Source: Opitutia bacterium Tous-C1TDCM
GTDB lineage: Bacteria; Verrucomicrobiota; Verrucomicrobiia; Opitutales; Opitutaceae
NCBI GenBank assembly: GCA_002288455.1
Contig: NEUS01000039.1
Span: 1-33,133, forward strand
Reading direction: 5' to 3'
Length of the DNA stretch: 33,133 nucleotides
A program made the translations under genes and the position numbers. Shown here piece by piece: positions 22,176-31,012 of this stretch; within the stretch, counting starts at the first letter, position 1, and each line of letters opens with the position of its first letter. The notes below the pieces were generated by a model. It made no database searches and was not told the DNA's origin. It saw only the letters and a program-made list of their open reading frames with translations.

Positions 22176-23237
22176 ATGCCCACCCCCTTCGGCCTCCTCC
22201 CCGACGGCACCCCGACCCAGCTCTTCGTCCTGCAAAACGCGGCGGGCTTCCGCGCCGAGATCACCGACTACGGCGGGGCCGTCGTCCGCCTCTTCGCCCC
22301 CGACCGCACCGGCCGCCTCGCCGATGTCGTCCTCGGTTGCCCCGACGCCGCCGCCTACGCCACCCACGGTTCGTTCTTCGGCTGCCTCGTCGGTCGCGTC
22401 GGCAACCGCATCGCCCACGGCCGCTTCACCCTCGACGGCCGCACCTACGATCTCGCCCGCAACAACACGCCCAACGGCGTCCCCTGCCACCTGCACGGCG
22501 GCGTCCGCGGCTTCGACCGCTGTGTCTGGGCCGCCGAACCCTTCGTCTCCGCCGCCGGCCCCGCCCTCCGTCTCCGCCACCGCAGCCCCGCCGGCGACGA
22601 AGGCTACCCGGGCAACCTCGACGTCACCGTCGTCTACACCGTCACCGCCGACTCCGCCCTCCAGATCGACTACACCGCCGTCGCCGACGCCCCCACCCCC
22701 GTCAACCTCACCAACCACTCCTTCTTCAACCTCGCCGGCGAGGGCCGCGGCACGATCCTCGATCACGAAGCCGTTTTCCGCGCCTCGCGCTACACGCCCG
22801 TCGACGCCGGTCTCATCCCCACCGGCGAACTCGCCCCCGTCGCCGGCACGCCCCTCGATTTCCAGACTCCGCAGCGCATCGGCGCGCGCCTCGACGCCCC
22901 GCACGAACAGCTCCGCCTCGCCGGCGGCTACGACCACAATTTCGTCATCGACCGCGGCCCCGCCCCGCTCGCCCTCGCCGCCTCCGTCTCCGAACCGTCC
23001 TCCGGCCGCACCCTCGATGTCCTCACCACCGAGCCCGGCATCCAATTCTACACCGGCAATTTCCTCGCCGGCACCATCGTCGGCAAAACCGGCGCCGCCT
23101 ACCCGTGGCGCAGCGGCTTCTGCCTCGAGACGCAGCACTTCCCCGATTCCCCCAACCAACCCGCCTTCCCTTCCGTGATTTTGCGCCCCGGCCGCACGTT
23201 GACCTCGACCACGGTCTACCGCTTTGGCACGCGTTGA
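22176..23237 (+). CDS. galM: Aldose 1-epimerase (galactose mutarotase)
   Basis: A 353-residue enzyme interconverting alpha and beta anomers of aldoses such as galactose or glucose, feeding the Leloir pathway. Family motifs are DYGGAVVRLFAPDR (31-44), GCLVGRVGNRIAHGRF (69-84), CHLHGGVRGFDRCVW (104-118), the catalytic histidine in NLTNHSFFNLAG (H181), GGYDHNFVI (250-258) and the catalytic glutamate in CLETQHFPDSPNQPAFP (E318). No signal peptide is evident, so it is probably cytoplasmic. The cytochrome gene begins right at its 3' end. The start is preceded by five Cs and no Shine-Dalgarno. No other galactose gene is nearby. Confidence 0.93.
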   Translation: MPTPFGLLPDGTPTQLFVLQNAAGFRAEITDYGGAVVRLFAPDRTGRLADVVLGCPDAAAYATHGSFFGCLVGRVGNRIAHGRFTLDGRTYDLARNNTPNGVPCHLHGGVRGFDRCVWAAEPFVSAAGPALRLRHRSPAGDEGYPGNLDVTVVYTVTADSALQIDYTAVADAPTPVNLTNHSFFNLAGEGRGTILDHEAVFRASRYTPVDAGLIPTGELAPVAGTPLDFQTPQRIGARLDAPHEQLRLAGGYDHNFVIDRGPAPLALAASVSEPSSGRTLDVLTTEPGIQFYTGNFLAGTIVGKTGAAYPWRSGFCLETQHFPDSPNQPAFPSVILRPGRTLTSTTVYRFGTR

Positions 23238-23241
23238 CGTC

Positions 23242-25539
23242 GTGTTCGTCCCGTTTTCCCCGCTTCGCCTCGTCTTCGCCTGCGCCGCCCTCGCGCTCGC
23301 CGGCGGCTGCGCGAAACGCAATCCCGCGGAAAACGCGTCCTCCGCGCCCGCCTCCGCCGCTTCCGCCAAAGCCAATTCCCCCAACGCCAATTCCGCTTCC
23401 GCCAACGTCGCCGCCCAGCCCGCGCCCGTCCCGCCCTCGGCCGATTGCCGCTCCTGCCACGAGGATATCTACCAGAGCTGGGCAACTTCCCACCACGCGC
23501 TCGCCAACCGCCCCGTCGACGCGCAGGCCGACGCCGACGCCTTCGGTCGCGTCCAGGAATTCGAGGCCCACGGCATCGGCTACCGCGTCGAATGGAAAGA
23601 CGGCAAACCGACCTTCACCGAGAAACGCGCCGGCAGCTCCGCCCTCGAAACCTACATCGCCGAATTCGCCCTCGGCCACACGCCCCTCCGCCAGTACATC
23701 GTGCCCATCGGCGACGGCCGCTTCCAGGCCGCCGAGCTCGCCTTCGATCCCGCGAAAAAGGAATGGTTCAACGTCTTCGGCGACGAGCGCCGCCAACCCG
23801 GCGAATGGGGCCACTGGCGCGGCCGCGGCATGAACTGGAACGCCATGTGCGCCCACTGCCACATGACCGGGTATCGGAAAAACTATGACGCCGTCGCCGA
23901 CACCTACGCGACCAAGTGGACCGAACACGGTGTCGGCTGCGCCCAATGCCACGCGATGCCCGCCGACCACGCCGCCACCGCCAAGCCCGGCCAGAAAGCC
24001 GCCCGCCCCGCGCCCGCCCCCGCCGCCGTCTTTGCCCAACGCCAACGCGCCCAGGAAACCTGCGCCCCCTGCCACGCCCGCAACGAATTGCTCACCGGCG
24101 AACTCCGCGCCGATCTCTCCTACCACGACCACTTCCGCCTCACGCTCCCCACCGAAGCCAACATTTTCTACCCCGACGGCCAGGTCCGCGACGAAGACTT
24201 CAACTTCACCTCGATCCTCACCTCGCGCATGGGCGGCAAAGCCGGCGTCACCTGCCTCGACTGCCACGATCCGCATTCCGGCAAAACCATTCTGCCCGCG
24301 TCCAACAACGCGCTGTGCCTGCAATGCCACAGCCCCGGCGGCCGCCTCAACGCCCCCGTCATCGATCCGCTCGCGCACTCGCACCACGCCGCCGGCAGCA
24401 CCGGCAACCAATGCGTCACGTGCCACATGCCGACGACGACCTACATGCAGCGCGACCCGCGCCACGACCACGGTTTCACGAAACCGGATCCGCTGCTGAC
24501 CAAGGAACTCGGCATCCCCAACGCCTGCAACCGCTGTCATACCGACAAGGATACGGACTGGGCCATCGGCCACGCCGACCGTTGGTACGGCGCCAAACTC
24601 GACTCCCGCCAGCGCGCCCGCACCCGCGTCATCGCCGCCGCCCAAGCCGGCGCCGCCGATGCCCCCGACCGCCTCCTCGCCACCCTCGCGACCGAAGACA
24701 TTCCCGCCTGGCGCGCCACCCTCCTCCTCGTCGCCCGCCCCTTCGCCGCGCAATCCCCGCGCCTGGTCGAGGCCGCCCGCGCCGCCCGCAGCGACGCCGA
24801 TCCGATGGTCCGCTCCGCCGCCGCCCAGGTGCTCTCCACCGTGCCCGCCGAGGCCGCCAATCTCCGTCCGTTGCTCCAGGATTCCTCCCGCCTCGTCCGC
24901 CTCGACGCCGCGTGGCCCCTGTCCCCCGAGTTGCCCGCCGGCTCGCCGCTCCGCGCCGAACTCGACGCCTACCTCGCCGTCAGCGCCGACCAACCCACCG
25001 GCCGCCTCCGCATCGGCCAGGATCTCTTCAACCGCGGCCAAACCGCCGAGTCCGAGAAACAATTCCGCCTCGCCGTGCAATGGGATCCCAATTCCGCCGG
25101 TTTGCACGAAGCCCTCGGCCTGATGCTCAACGAGGTCGGCCGCAGCGCCGAAGCCGCCTCCTCGCTTTGGCGCGCCGCCCAACTCGCCCCGACGGAAGCG
25201 CCCCTCGCCTTCAACGCCGCCCTCGCCTTCGCCGGCGCCGGGAAGTTGCCGGATGCGGAATTGGCCCTGCGGGAAACCGTCCGCCGCAACCCGCGCCTCG
25301 ACCGCGCCTGGTACAACCTCGGCCTGCTCCTTGCGCAAACCGGCCGTCCGGCCGACGCCCTCGCCGCCCTCGACACCGCCGCCCAGGCCGCCCCCGGCGT
25401 CGCCGATTACCCCTACGCCCGCGCCACCGTCCTCTGGCAACGCGGCGAACGCGCCGCCGCCGTCGCCGCCGCCCGCCAAGCCCTCGCCCTCGATCCCAAC
25501 CACGCCGGCGCCCGCCAATTCCTCTCCGGCGCCCGCTGA
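23242..25539 (+). CDS. Eight-haem c-type cytochrome lipoprotein with C-terminal TPR domain
   Basis: About 765 residues. A lipoprotein signal ends in a lipobox LAGGC (Cys23), so it is membrane-anchored and exported. A Ser/Ala/Asn linker (about 30-65) precedes eight CXXCH motifs at residues 69, 203, 233, 274, 338, 359, 391 and 429, with SHH, HDH and HSHH segments as candidate distal ligands. A HEAT-like Ala-rich stretch (about 455-560) and roughly five TPRs (about 575-755, e.g. GLMLNEVGRSAEAASSLWRAAQLAP) follow. Electron transfer with TPR-mediated partner binding is inferred; no catalytic motif is recognised. The start is a GTG 4 nt after the galM stop; a TTG at 23224 would overlap galM by 14 nt. 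Confidence 0.87.
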   Translation: MFVPFSPLRLVFACAALALAGGCAKRNPAENASSAPASAASAKANSPNANSASANVAAQPAPVPPSADCRSCHEDIYQSWATSHHALANRPVDAQADADAFGRVQEFEAHGIGYRVEWKDGKPTFTEKRAGSSALETYIAEFALGHTPLRQYIVPIGDGRFQAAELAFDPAKKEWFNVFGDERRQPGEWGHWRGRGMNWNAMCAHCHMTGYRKNYDAVADTYATKWTEHGVGCAQCHAMPADHAATAKPGQKAARPAPAPAAVFAQRQRAQETCAPCHARNELLTGELRADLSYHDHFRLTLPTEANIFYPDGQVRDEDFNFTSILTSRMGGKAGVTCLDCHDPHSGKTILPASNNALCLQCHSPGGRLNAPVIDPLAHSHHAAGSTGNQCVTCHMPTTTYMQRDPRHDHGFTKPDPLLTKELGIPNACNRCHTDKDTDWAIGHADRWYGAKLDSRQRARTRVIAAAQAGAADAPDRLLATLATEDIPAWRATLLLVARPFAAQSPRLVEAARAARSDADPMVRSAAAQVLSTVPAEAANLRPLLQDSSRLVRLDAAWPLSPELPAGSPLRAELDAYLAVSADQPTGRLRIGQDLFNRGQTAESEKQFRLAVQWDPNSAGLHEALGLMLNEVGRSAEAASSLWRAAQLAPTEAPLAFNAALAFAGAGKLPDAELALRETVRRNPRLDRAWYNLGLLLAQTGRPADALAALDTAAQAAPGVADYPYARATVLWQRGERAAAVAAARQALALDPNHAGARQFLSGAR

Positions 25540-25864
25540 TTTCCCGGCTCCGTCGCCGCGAGCACCAGCGAGTGGATTTCAGCCCGAGCGCGCGCCTCCC
25601 CCGGACCGTCCGCCCCCGGAGAAATCGATTCTTCGCAACAATTGGGGCTTCTCCCGCGTCGGCCCCCCACCCAGCATGCCGCGTTGCCGTTCCCGCCCCT
25701 TCCCCTCCCCGGCCTGCCCCGGAGAAATCCCGTCACCTTTCGGTCATCGCTGCGTCTTTGCGCCCGCGCCGACCGTAGCCCCTAGGTTGTCTCGCTGACC
25801 GCCGATCGGCTGCCCAGTTTCGTTTCCCTTCCTTCACCTTCGTTTCCGCATCCTACCCTACGTC
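25540..25864. other. 325-bp gap before the exporter operon, with one GCCGCGAGC-type repeat
   Basis: The segment 25552-25574 (GTCGCCGCGAGCACCAGCGA, then GTG) matches the repeat words at 29468-29550. The rest is GC-rich without a conserved ORF. The promoter of the adaptor-ATPase-permease operon should lie here, but I could not pick one with confidence. No terminator with a T-run follows the cytochrome gene. Confidence 0.5.
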
Positions 25865-27403
25865 ATGGCCAAATCGAAAAGCTACGGTGGTCTCATTGCC
25901 CTTCTCGTCGTCCTCGGCGCCGCCGGCGGCGGCTCGTGGTACTTCTTCCGCGACAAGACCGAGAAGGCCCCTGAATTCCAGACCACCAAGGTCGCCCGCG
26001 GCGACATTGTCCAAGCCGTGACCGCCACCGGCGATCTCCAGCCCGTCGTCATCGTCGATGTCGGCGCCCAGGTTTCCGGCCAAATCAAGGAAGTGCTCGT
26101 CGACTACAACAGCATCGTCAAAGCCGGCGACGTCCTCGCCCGCATCGACGAAGCCACGCCCACCCAGCGCCTCCGCCAAGCCGAGGCCGACCTCGAATCC
26201 GCCAAGGCCTCGAACCAATTGATCAAGATCAACGTCGAGCGCACCCGCGAACTCCACGGCAAGAAGCTCGTTTCCCAGCAGGAACTCGACACCTCCGAGG
26301 CCCAGCTCGCCCAGTCCAACGCCGGCCTCCTCACCCGCATCGCCACCGTCAACAACGCCAAGGTCGACCTCGAACGCTGCACCATCATCGCCCCGATCGA
26401 CGGCATGGTCCTCGACCGCAAGACCGACAAGGGCCGCACCGTGAACGCCAACATGAACGCCCCCGTGCTGTTCACCCTGGTCAACACCCTCACCCGGATG
26501 CAGATCAACGCCGCCGTCGCCGAAGCCGACATCGGCAACATCTCCGAAGGCCAGGACGTGAAGTTCAGCGTCGACGCCTTCCCCAACCGCACCTTCACCG
26601 GCAAAATCCGCCAGGTCCGCAACGCCGCCTCCGCCAACCAAAGCGTCGTCTCCTACGCCACCATCATCGACGTCGCCAACGATGACCTGAAGCTCAAGCC
26701 CGGCATGACCGCCAACGTCTCCATTATCGTCGCCCAAAAGGTCGGCGTCGTCCGCGTCGCCAACGGCGCCCTCCGCGTCCGCGTGCCCCAGGACCTCATC
26801 GTCAAGGCCCCGGAAGCCCCCGCCGCCGCCAAAGCGCCCGAAGCCAAGGCCGCCGAAAAGGGCGCCGAAAAGGGCGCCTCCACCATGACCGACGAAGAAC
26901 GCATGACCGCCACCATGGCCATCATGCGTGAAATCGGCTACGAACGCGGCGCCCCCGCCACCGCCGAACAAATCGAAAAAGCCAAGGCCCTCGCCAAGGA
27001 GAAGGGCCTCGACCCCGAGCTCCTCGCCGCCCGTCTCGCCACCCCCGGCGGCCGCAAGGGCGGCGGTCCCGGCGGCTTCAGCGGCGGCAGCCGCCGCGGC
27101 GGCGGCCCGACCAGCGCCGGCGGCGCCGGCGAACGCGGTTTCAACAACACCGTCGTTACCCGCACCCTCTACAAATTCGAAGATCCCAACGCCCTCGCCA
27201 AAAAGCTGGTTCCGGTCCAGGTCAAACTCGGCATCTCCGACGGCTTCTCCACCGAGGTCCTCGAAGGCTTGGCCGACGGCGATACCGTCGTCACCGGCGT
27301 CATCATGCCCGGCGCCGCCCCCGCGGCCCCCGCCGCTTCCAATCCCTTCTCCGGCCGCAGCAGCATGGGCTCGCCCATGGGCGGCTCCCGCGGCGGTCGC
27401 TGA
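25865..27403 (+). CDS. MacA-like periplasmic adaptor of an ABC exporter (HlyD/RND-MFP family)
   Basis: A 512-residue membrane-fusion protein. Residues 8-28 are the N-terminal membrane anchor (GGLIALLVVLGAAGGGSWYFF). Next come the first barrel/lipoyl half (VTATGDLQPVVIVDVGAQVSGQIKEVLVDYNSIVKAGDVLARID, 52-95), a coiled-coil hairpin (about 98-165), the second lipoyl half (CTIIAPIDGMVLDRKTDKGRTV, 172-193) and the beta-barrel (MQINAAVAEADIGNISEGQ onwards). The unusual part is an insert at about 316-428: Ala/Lys-rich, then a DEERMTATMAIMREIG helix, then a Gly/Arg-rich run, placed before the final membrane-proximal strand. It is followed by the ATPase after 38 nt. The outer-membrane partner is absent here. 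Confidence 0.9.
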   Translation: MAKSKSYGGLIALLVVLGAAGGGSWYFFRDKTEKAPEFQTTKVARGDIVQAVTATGDLQPVVIVDVGAQVSGQIKEVLVDYNSIVKAGDVLARIDEATPTQRLRQAEADLESAKASNQLIKINVERTRELHGKKLVSQQELDTSEAQLAQSNAGLLTRIATVNNAKVDLERCTIIAPIDGMVLDRKTDKGRTVNANMNAPVLFTLVNTLTRMQINAAVAEADIGNISEGQDVKFSVDAFPNRTFTGKIRQVRNAASANQSVVSYATIIDVANDDLKLKPGMTANVSIIVAQKVGVVRVANGALRVRVPQDLIVKAPEAPAAAKAPEAKAAEKGAEKGASTMTDEERMTATMAIMREIGYERGAPATAEQIEKAKALAKEKGLDPELLAARLATPGGRKGGGPGGFSGGSRRGGGPTSAGGAGERGFNNTVVTRTLYKFEDPNALAKKLVPVQVKLGISDGFSTEVLEGLADGDTVVTGVIMPGAAPAAPAASNPFSGRSSMGSPMGGSRGGR

Positions 27404-27441
27404 ACGCGTCCTCCGGCCTCGCCACCTTCGCACCACGACCC

Positions 27442-28218
27442 ATGCCTCCCGTTGTCCAAATCAAGGACATCCACAAGATCTACGAATCCGGCGAAGTTCC
27501 CGTGCACGCCGTCCGCGGCGTCTCGCTCGATATCCAGCGCGGCGAATTCGTCGCCCTCATGGGCGCTTCCGGTTCCGGCAAGTCCACGCTGATGAACATG
27601 CTCGGCTGCCTCGACCGGCCGACCAAGGGCACCTACCTCCTCGACGGCATCGACATCGACAAACTCGACCGCAACGAGCTCGCCGATCTCCGCAACCAGA
27701 AGCTCGGCTTCGTCTTCCAGGGCTTCAATCTGCTCTCCCGCACCACCGCCCTGGAAAACGTCGAGCTCCCCATGCTCTACGGCCGCCACCGCAAGGTCTC
27801 GACCGCCGAGATCCGCGAACGCGCCATGCACTGTCTCGACATCGTCGGTCTTTCCCAACGTTTCGACCACTTCCCCAACCAGCTCTCCGGCGGCCAACAG
27901 CAGCGCGTCGCCATCGCCCGCGGCCTCGTCAATTCCCCGCAGGTCCTCCTCGCCGACGAACCCACCGGCAATCTCGACTCCAAGACCTCCGTCGAGGTCA
28001 TGGGCGTTTTCCAAAAGCTCAACGAGCAGGGCATCACCATCGTGATGGTCACCCACGAGCTCGACATCGCCCACTACTGCAAACGCAACTTGATCCTGCG
28101 CGATGGCGTCGTCGTCCGCGACGAAGCCGTCAAAGATCGCCTCATTGCCGAACAGGAAATGGGGAAACTCAAACAGGCCGAAGCCGCCGCCAAACTCACC
28201 GCCGCCCCCGCGGCCTGA
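27442..28218 (+). CDS. ABC transporter ATP-binding protein (MacB/LolD type)
   Basis: A 258-residue ATPase of the MacB/LolD/FtsE branch. Motifs are Walker A GASGSGKST (41-49), Q-loop FQGFNLLSRTTALENVELP (92-110), signature LSGGQQQR (148-155), Walker B VLLADEPTGNLDS (168-180) and H-loop VTHE. The ATGs typical of this family (VVQIKDIHKIYESGEVPVHAVRGVSLDI) start at residue 4. It powers the permease encoded 13 nt downstream and works with the upstream adaptor; the likely role is export of small molecules, peptides or lipids, and the substrate is not determinable. In canonical MacB the ATPase and permease are fused; here they are separate. Confidence 0.93.
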   Translation: MPPVVQIKDIHKIYESGEVPVHAVRGVSLDIQRGEFVALMGASGSGKSTLMNMLGCLDRPTKGTYLLDGIDIDKLDRNELADLRNQKLGFVFQGFNLLSRTTALENVELPMLYGRHRKVSTAEIRERAMHCLDIVGLSQRFDHFPNQLSGGQQQRVAIARGLVNSPQVLLADEPTGNLDSKTSVEVMGVFQKLNEQGITIVMVTHELDIAHYCKRNLILRDGVVVRDEAVKDRLIAEQEMGKLKQAEAAAKLTAAPAA

Positions 28219-28231
28219 GTCCCGTCCCCCC

Positions 28232-29440
28232 ATGCGTTTCTCCAACACCCTCCGCGTCGCCCTCCGCGCCCTCCTGCGCAATACGATGCGTTCCATGCTC
28301 ACCGCCCTCGGCATGATCATCGGCGTCGGCGCCGTCATCACCATGGTCAGCATCGGCAACGGCGCCAAGGTCCAGGTCGAAGCCCAGGTCGCCTCCCTCG
28401 GCCAAAATCTCATCACCGTCATGCCCGGCAGCTTCAGCAGCGGCGGCATGCGCGGCGGCTTCGGCTCCGCCGTCACCCTCACGCCCGAGGACGCCGAGGC
28501 CATCGCCGCCGAAGTCCCCAATGTCGACGGCCTCAGCCCCGAGGTCCGCGACCGCACCCAGGTCCTCGCCGGCGGCCTCAACTGGTCCACCAACGTCAAC
28601 GGCGTCGGCCCCGACTACCCCTACGTCCGCAATTGGCCCCTCACCTCCGGCGCCATGTTCACCGACCAGGACGTCAAGTCCCTCGGCAAAGTCGCCGTCA
28701 TCGGCAAAACCGTCGCCGACCAACTCTTCCCCAACGAAGACCCCATCGGCCAGACCATCCGCATCCGCAATCTGCCCTTCCGCATCGTCGGTTTGCTCAG
28801 CCCCAAGGGCTTCAGCGTGTTCGGCTCCGATGAAGACGACGCCGTCCTCATCCCCTACACCTCCCACATGCGCCGCGTCTCCCGCCGCACCAATATCAGC
28901 ATGATCCGCATCCAGGCCGCCTCCGCGGACAAAATCGACTCCGTCAAACTCGGCGTCGAAGACCTCCTCACCCAGCGCCGCCGCGGCCGCGAACCCGACT
29001 TCACCGTCCGCACCCAGGAAGAACTAGCCACCGCCGCCACCCAGGCCAACAAAACCATGACCGGCCTCCTCGCCGGCATCGCCGGCGTCTCCCTCATCGT
29101 CGGCGGCATCGGCATCATGAACATCATGCTCGTGTCCGTCACCGAGCGCACCCGCGAGATCGGCATCCGCCTCGCCATCGGCGCCCACGGCGGCGACGTC
29201 CTCACCCAATTCCTCATCGAGGCCATTCTGCTCAGCTCCCTCGGCGGCATCATCGGCGTCGCCGCCGGCATCGGCGCCTCGCAATTCATCTCCAATTACA
29301 ACGGCTGGCCCGTCGTCGTGCCCACAGTGTGGATCTTCATCTCCGTCGCCGGCTCCGCCTTCGTCGGCATCCTCTCGGGCTTCTACCCGGCCTACAAAGC
29401 CGCCCAGCTCGATCCGATCGACGCCCTGCGCTACGAGTAA
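28232..29440 (+). CDS. MacB-like ABC transporter permease (FtsX domain)
   Basis: A 402-residue permease with four predicted membrane helices. The first is near residues 20-42 (SMLTALGMIIGVGAVITMVS), followed by a large periplasmic MacB_PCD domain. Three helices close the protein: LLAGIAGVSLIVGGIGIMNI, FLIEAILLSSLGGIIGVAAG and VWIFISVAGSAFVGILSGF, ending PAYKAAQLDPIDALRYE. The GIGIMNIMLVSVTERTREIGIRLAIGA segment is a hallmark of the family. It starts 13 nt after the ATPase stop, with CCCCCC before the ATG. The frame is open further upstream over the ATPase gene, but that is a shadow. Confidence 0.93.
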   Translation: MRFSNTLRVALRALLRNTMRSMLTALGMIIGVGAVITMVSIGNGAKVQVEAQVASLGQNLITVMPGSFSSGGMRGGFGSAVTLTPEDAEAIAAEVPNVDGLSPEVRDRTQVLAGGLNWSTNVNGVGPDYPYVRNWPLTSGAMFTDQDVKSLGKVAVIGKTVADQLFPNEDPIGQTIRIRNLPFRIVGLLSPKGFSVFGSDEDDAVLIPYTSHMRRVSRRTNISMIRIQAASADKIDSVKLGVEDLLTQRRRGREPDFTVRTQEELATAATQANKTMTGLLAGIAGVSLIVGGIGIMNIMLVSVTERTREIGIRLAIGAHGGDVLTQFLIEAILLSSLGGIIGVAAGIGASQFISNYNGWPVVVPTVWIFISVAGSAFVGILSGFYPAYKAAQLDPIDALRYE

Positions 29441-29463
29441 GCCGAGGAAGCGGCCGTCCGCCT

Positions 29464-29552
29464 CCTAGTAGCCGCAAGCGCCAGCGAGCGGTCCGTCGCC
29501 CACTCGCCCCGTAGCCGCGCCCGTGCCGTAGCCGCGAGCGCCAGCGAGTGTT
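29464..29552. repeat. GTAGCCGCGAGCGCCAGCGA-type repeats downstream of the exporter operon
   Basis: Near-identical units lie at 29468-29490 and 29528-29550, with a partial one at 29511-29519 (GTAGCCGCG) and an inverted CACTCGCC in between. A related unit lies at 25552-25574. They sit between the permease stop and the next gene. Confidence 0.8.
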
Positions 29553-29637
29553 CCGTCCCGCCCGCCGCACCGGTTCCCCCGCCGGAATTCCGGCAAACCC
29601 GCTGGCCTGCCCGCCCGCGCTCGGCCACGGTGCCGCC

Positions 29638-30936
29638 ATGCGTTTCTCCCCCGGCTCGTTCCCGCTCCGCCTCGGCCTCGCCTTCGTCCTCGCGTGGGTC
29701 GCCGGCCCCGGCCGCGCCGCCGAGAAAACGCACCGGGATTTCCGCGCCGAAGCCGCCGCCGCGTATGGGAAAAAGGACTACGCCGCCGCCCTCGCCGCCA
29801 CCGCCGCCGCCCTCGCCCTGCGCCCCGACTCGCCCCGCTACCTCTATAATCTCGCCGCGATGCACGCCCTCCTCGGCGCCCGCGACGAAGCCCTCCGCGC
29901 CCTCGGCCGCCTCGCCGCCCTCGGCGTCTACCTGCCCGCCGAAACCGACAAGGATTTCGCCTCCCTCCAGGGCGAAGCCGAATTCCGCCGCCTCGTCCAA
30001 CAGCTGCAAGCCCACCGCGAACCGAAGGGCACCGCCGACGTCGTCGGCGAACTCCCCGGCCGCACCGGCATTCTCGAGGGCCTCGCCTTCCGCCCGCGCA
30101 CCGGCGACCTCTTCCTCGGCGATGTCCATCACCGCTGCATCTGGCGCCGCGACCGCGACGGCCAGGTCCACCGCTTCTCCGCCGAAGACGAAGAACTCTT
30201 CGGCTGCTTCGCCCTCGCGATCGACGAAGCCCGCAACACCCTCTGGGCCGTCACCACCGCCACGCCCGAGATGGCCGGCTACACCGCCGAAATGAAAGGC
30301 ACCACGGGCGTCGCCGAATTCAACCTCGCCACCAGCGAACTCCGCCGCGTCGTCTTCCTCCCCGGCGACGGCCGCGACCACTTCCTCGGCGATTTGCTTC
30401 TCCTCGAAGACGGCTCCGTCATCGCCACCGACTCCCGCGCCCCCGTCCTCTGGCGCCTGCCCGCCGGCGCCGAGGAATGGATCAAGGTCGCCGAATCGCC
30501 CGCCTTCGCCTCGCTCCAAGGCGTCGCCGCCTGGCGCCGCGACCTCGTCGTCACCGACTACAGCAACGGTCTCTTCGCCGTCGATCCCGTGCGCGGCTCC
30601 GTCCGCCCCCTCGCCGCCCCGCCCGGCACCACGCTGCTCGGCGTCGACGGCCTCGTCGCCCTCCCCGACAGCCTCGTCGCCATCCAAAACGGCGTCGTCC
30701 CGCAACGCGTGCTCCGCCTCACCCTCGATCCCGCCGCCGAGACGATCACCTCCGTCCAAGTCCTCGCCGCCGGCCTGCCCCACCTCACCGATCTTGCCCT
30801 GATCACGCTCGTGAACGAATTGCCCACCTTCATCGCCGGCTCCGGCTGGGACCTCTTCGACCCCGCCAAAGCCAAGACTCCCCCCGCCCACACCGTCCGG
30901 ATCTTCCAACTCCCGCCTTCCGCCCCGATCCCGTAA
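29638..30936 (+). CDS. Secreted protein with N-terminal TPR and SMP-30/gluconolactonase-like beta-propeller
   Basis: A 432-residue protein with a signal peptide (about 1-27, FPLRLGLAFVLAWVAGPGRAA). One or two TPR-like helices follow (about 33-78, YGKKDYAAALAATAAALAL and YLYNLAAMHALLGARDEAL). The remainder has repeated beta-propeller blades with phrases such as GILEGLAFRPRTGDLFLGDVHHRCIWRRDRDG, DLLLLEDGSVIATDSRAPVLWRLP and LQGVAAWRRDLVVTDYSNGLFAVDP. These resemble NHL/SMP-30-type propellers, but I cannot assign an active site or substrate. The ATG at 29638 is preferred over an in-frame ATG at 29548, which lies inside a repeat. It is a single gene flanked by repeats. Confidence 0.75.
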   Translation: MRFSPGSFPLRLGLAFVLAWVAGPGRAAEKTHRDFRAEAAAAYGKKDYAAALAATAAALALRPDSPRYLYNLAAMHALLGARDEALRALGRLAALGVYLPAETDKDFASLQGEAEFRRLVQQLQAHREPKGTADVVGELPGRTGILEGLAFRPRTGDLFLGDVHHRCIWRRDRDGQVHRFSAEDEELFGCFALAIDEARNTLWAVTTATPEMAGYTAEMKGTTGVAEFNLATSELRRVVFLPGDGRDHFLGDLLLLEDGSVIATDSRAPVLWRLPAGAEEWIKVAESPAFASLQGVAAWRRDLVVTDYSNGLFAVDPVRGSVRPLAAPPGTTLLGVDGLVALPDSLVAIQNGVVPQRVLRLTLDPAAETITSVQVLAAGLPHLTDLALITLVNELPTFIAGSGWDLFDPAKAKTPPAHTVRIFQLPPSAPIP

Positions 30937-31012
30937 CGTCCAGCCCCCGCGAATCGAAGTCGCCGCCTCAGTCGTATCAGTCCCGAGCCGAAGTCCGCGT
31001 TCGCCCTCCCTC

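Noticed and set aside
21974-22264. N-terminal extension of the flavin reductase
   Set aside because: The Lys/Arg/Gly-rich residues are encoded by the pyrimidine repeat and overlap galM. The ATG at 21973 gives the normal family length.
23023-25518. A long open frame (831 codons) antisense to the cytochrome gene
   Set aside because: Gly/Ala/Val/Glu-rich shadow of the GCC/GAC-biased gene on the other strand; the eight CXXCH motifs prove the plus-strand frame.
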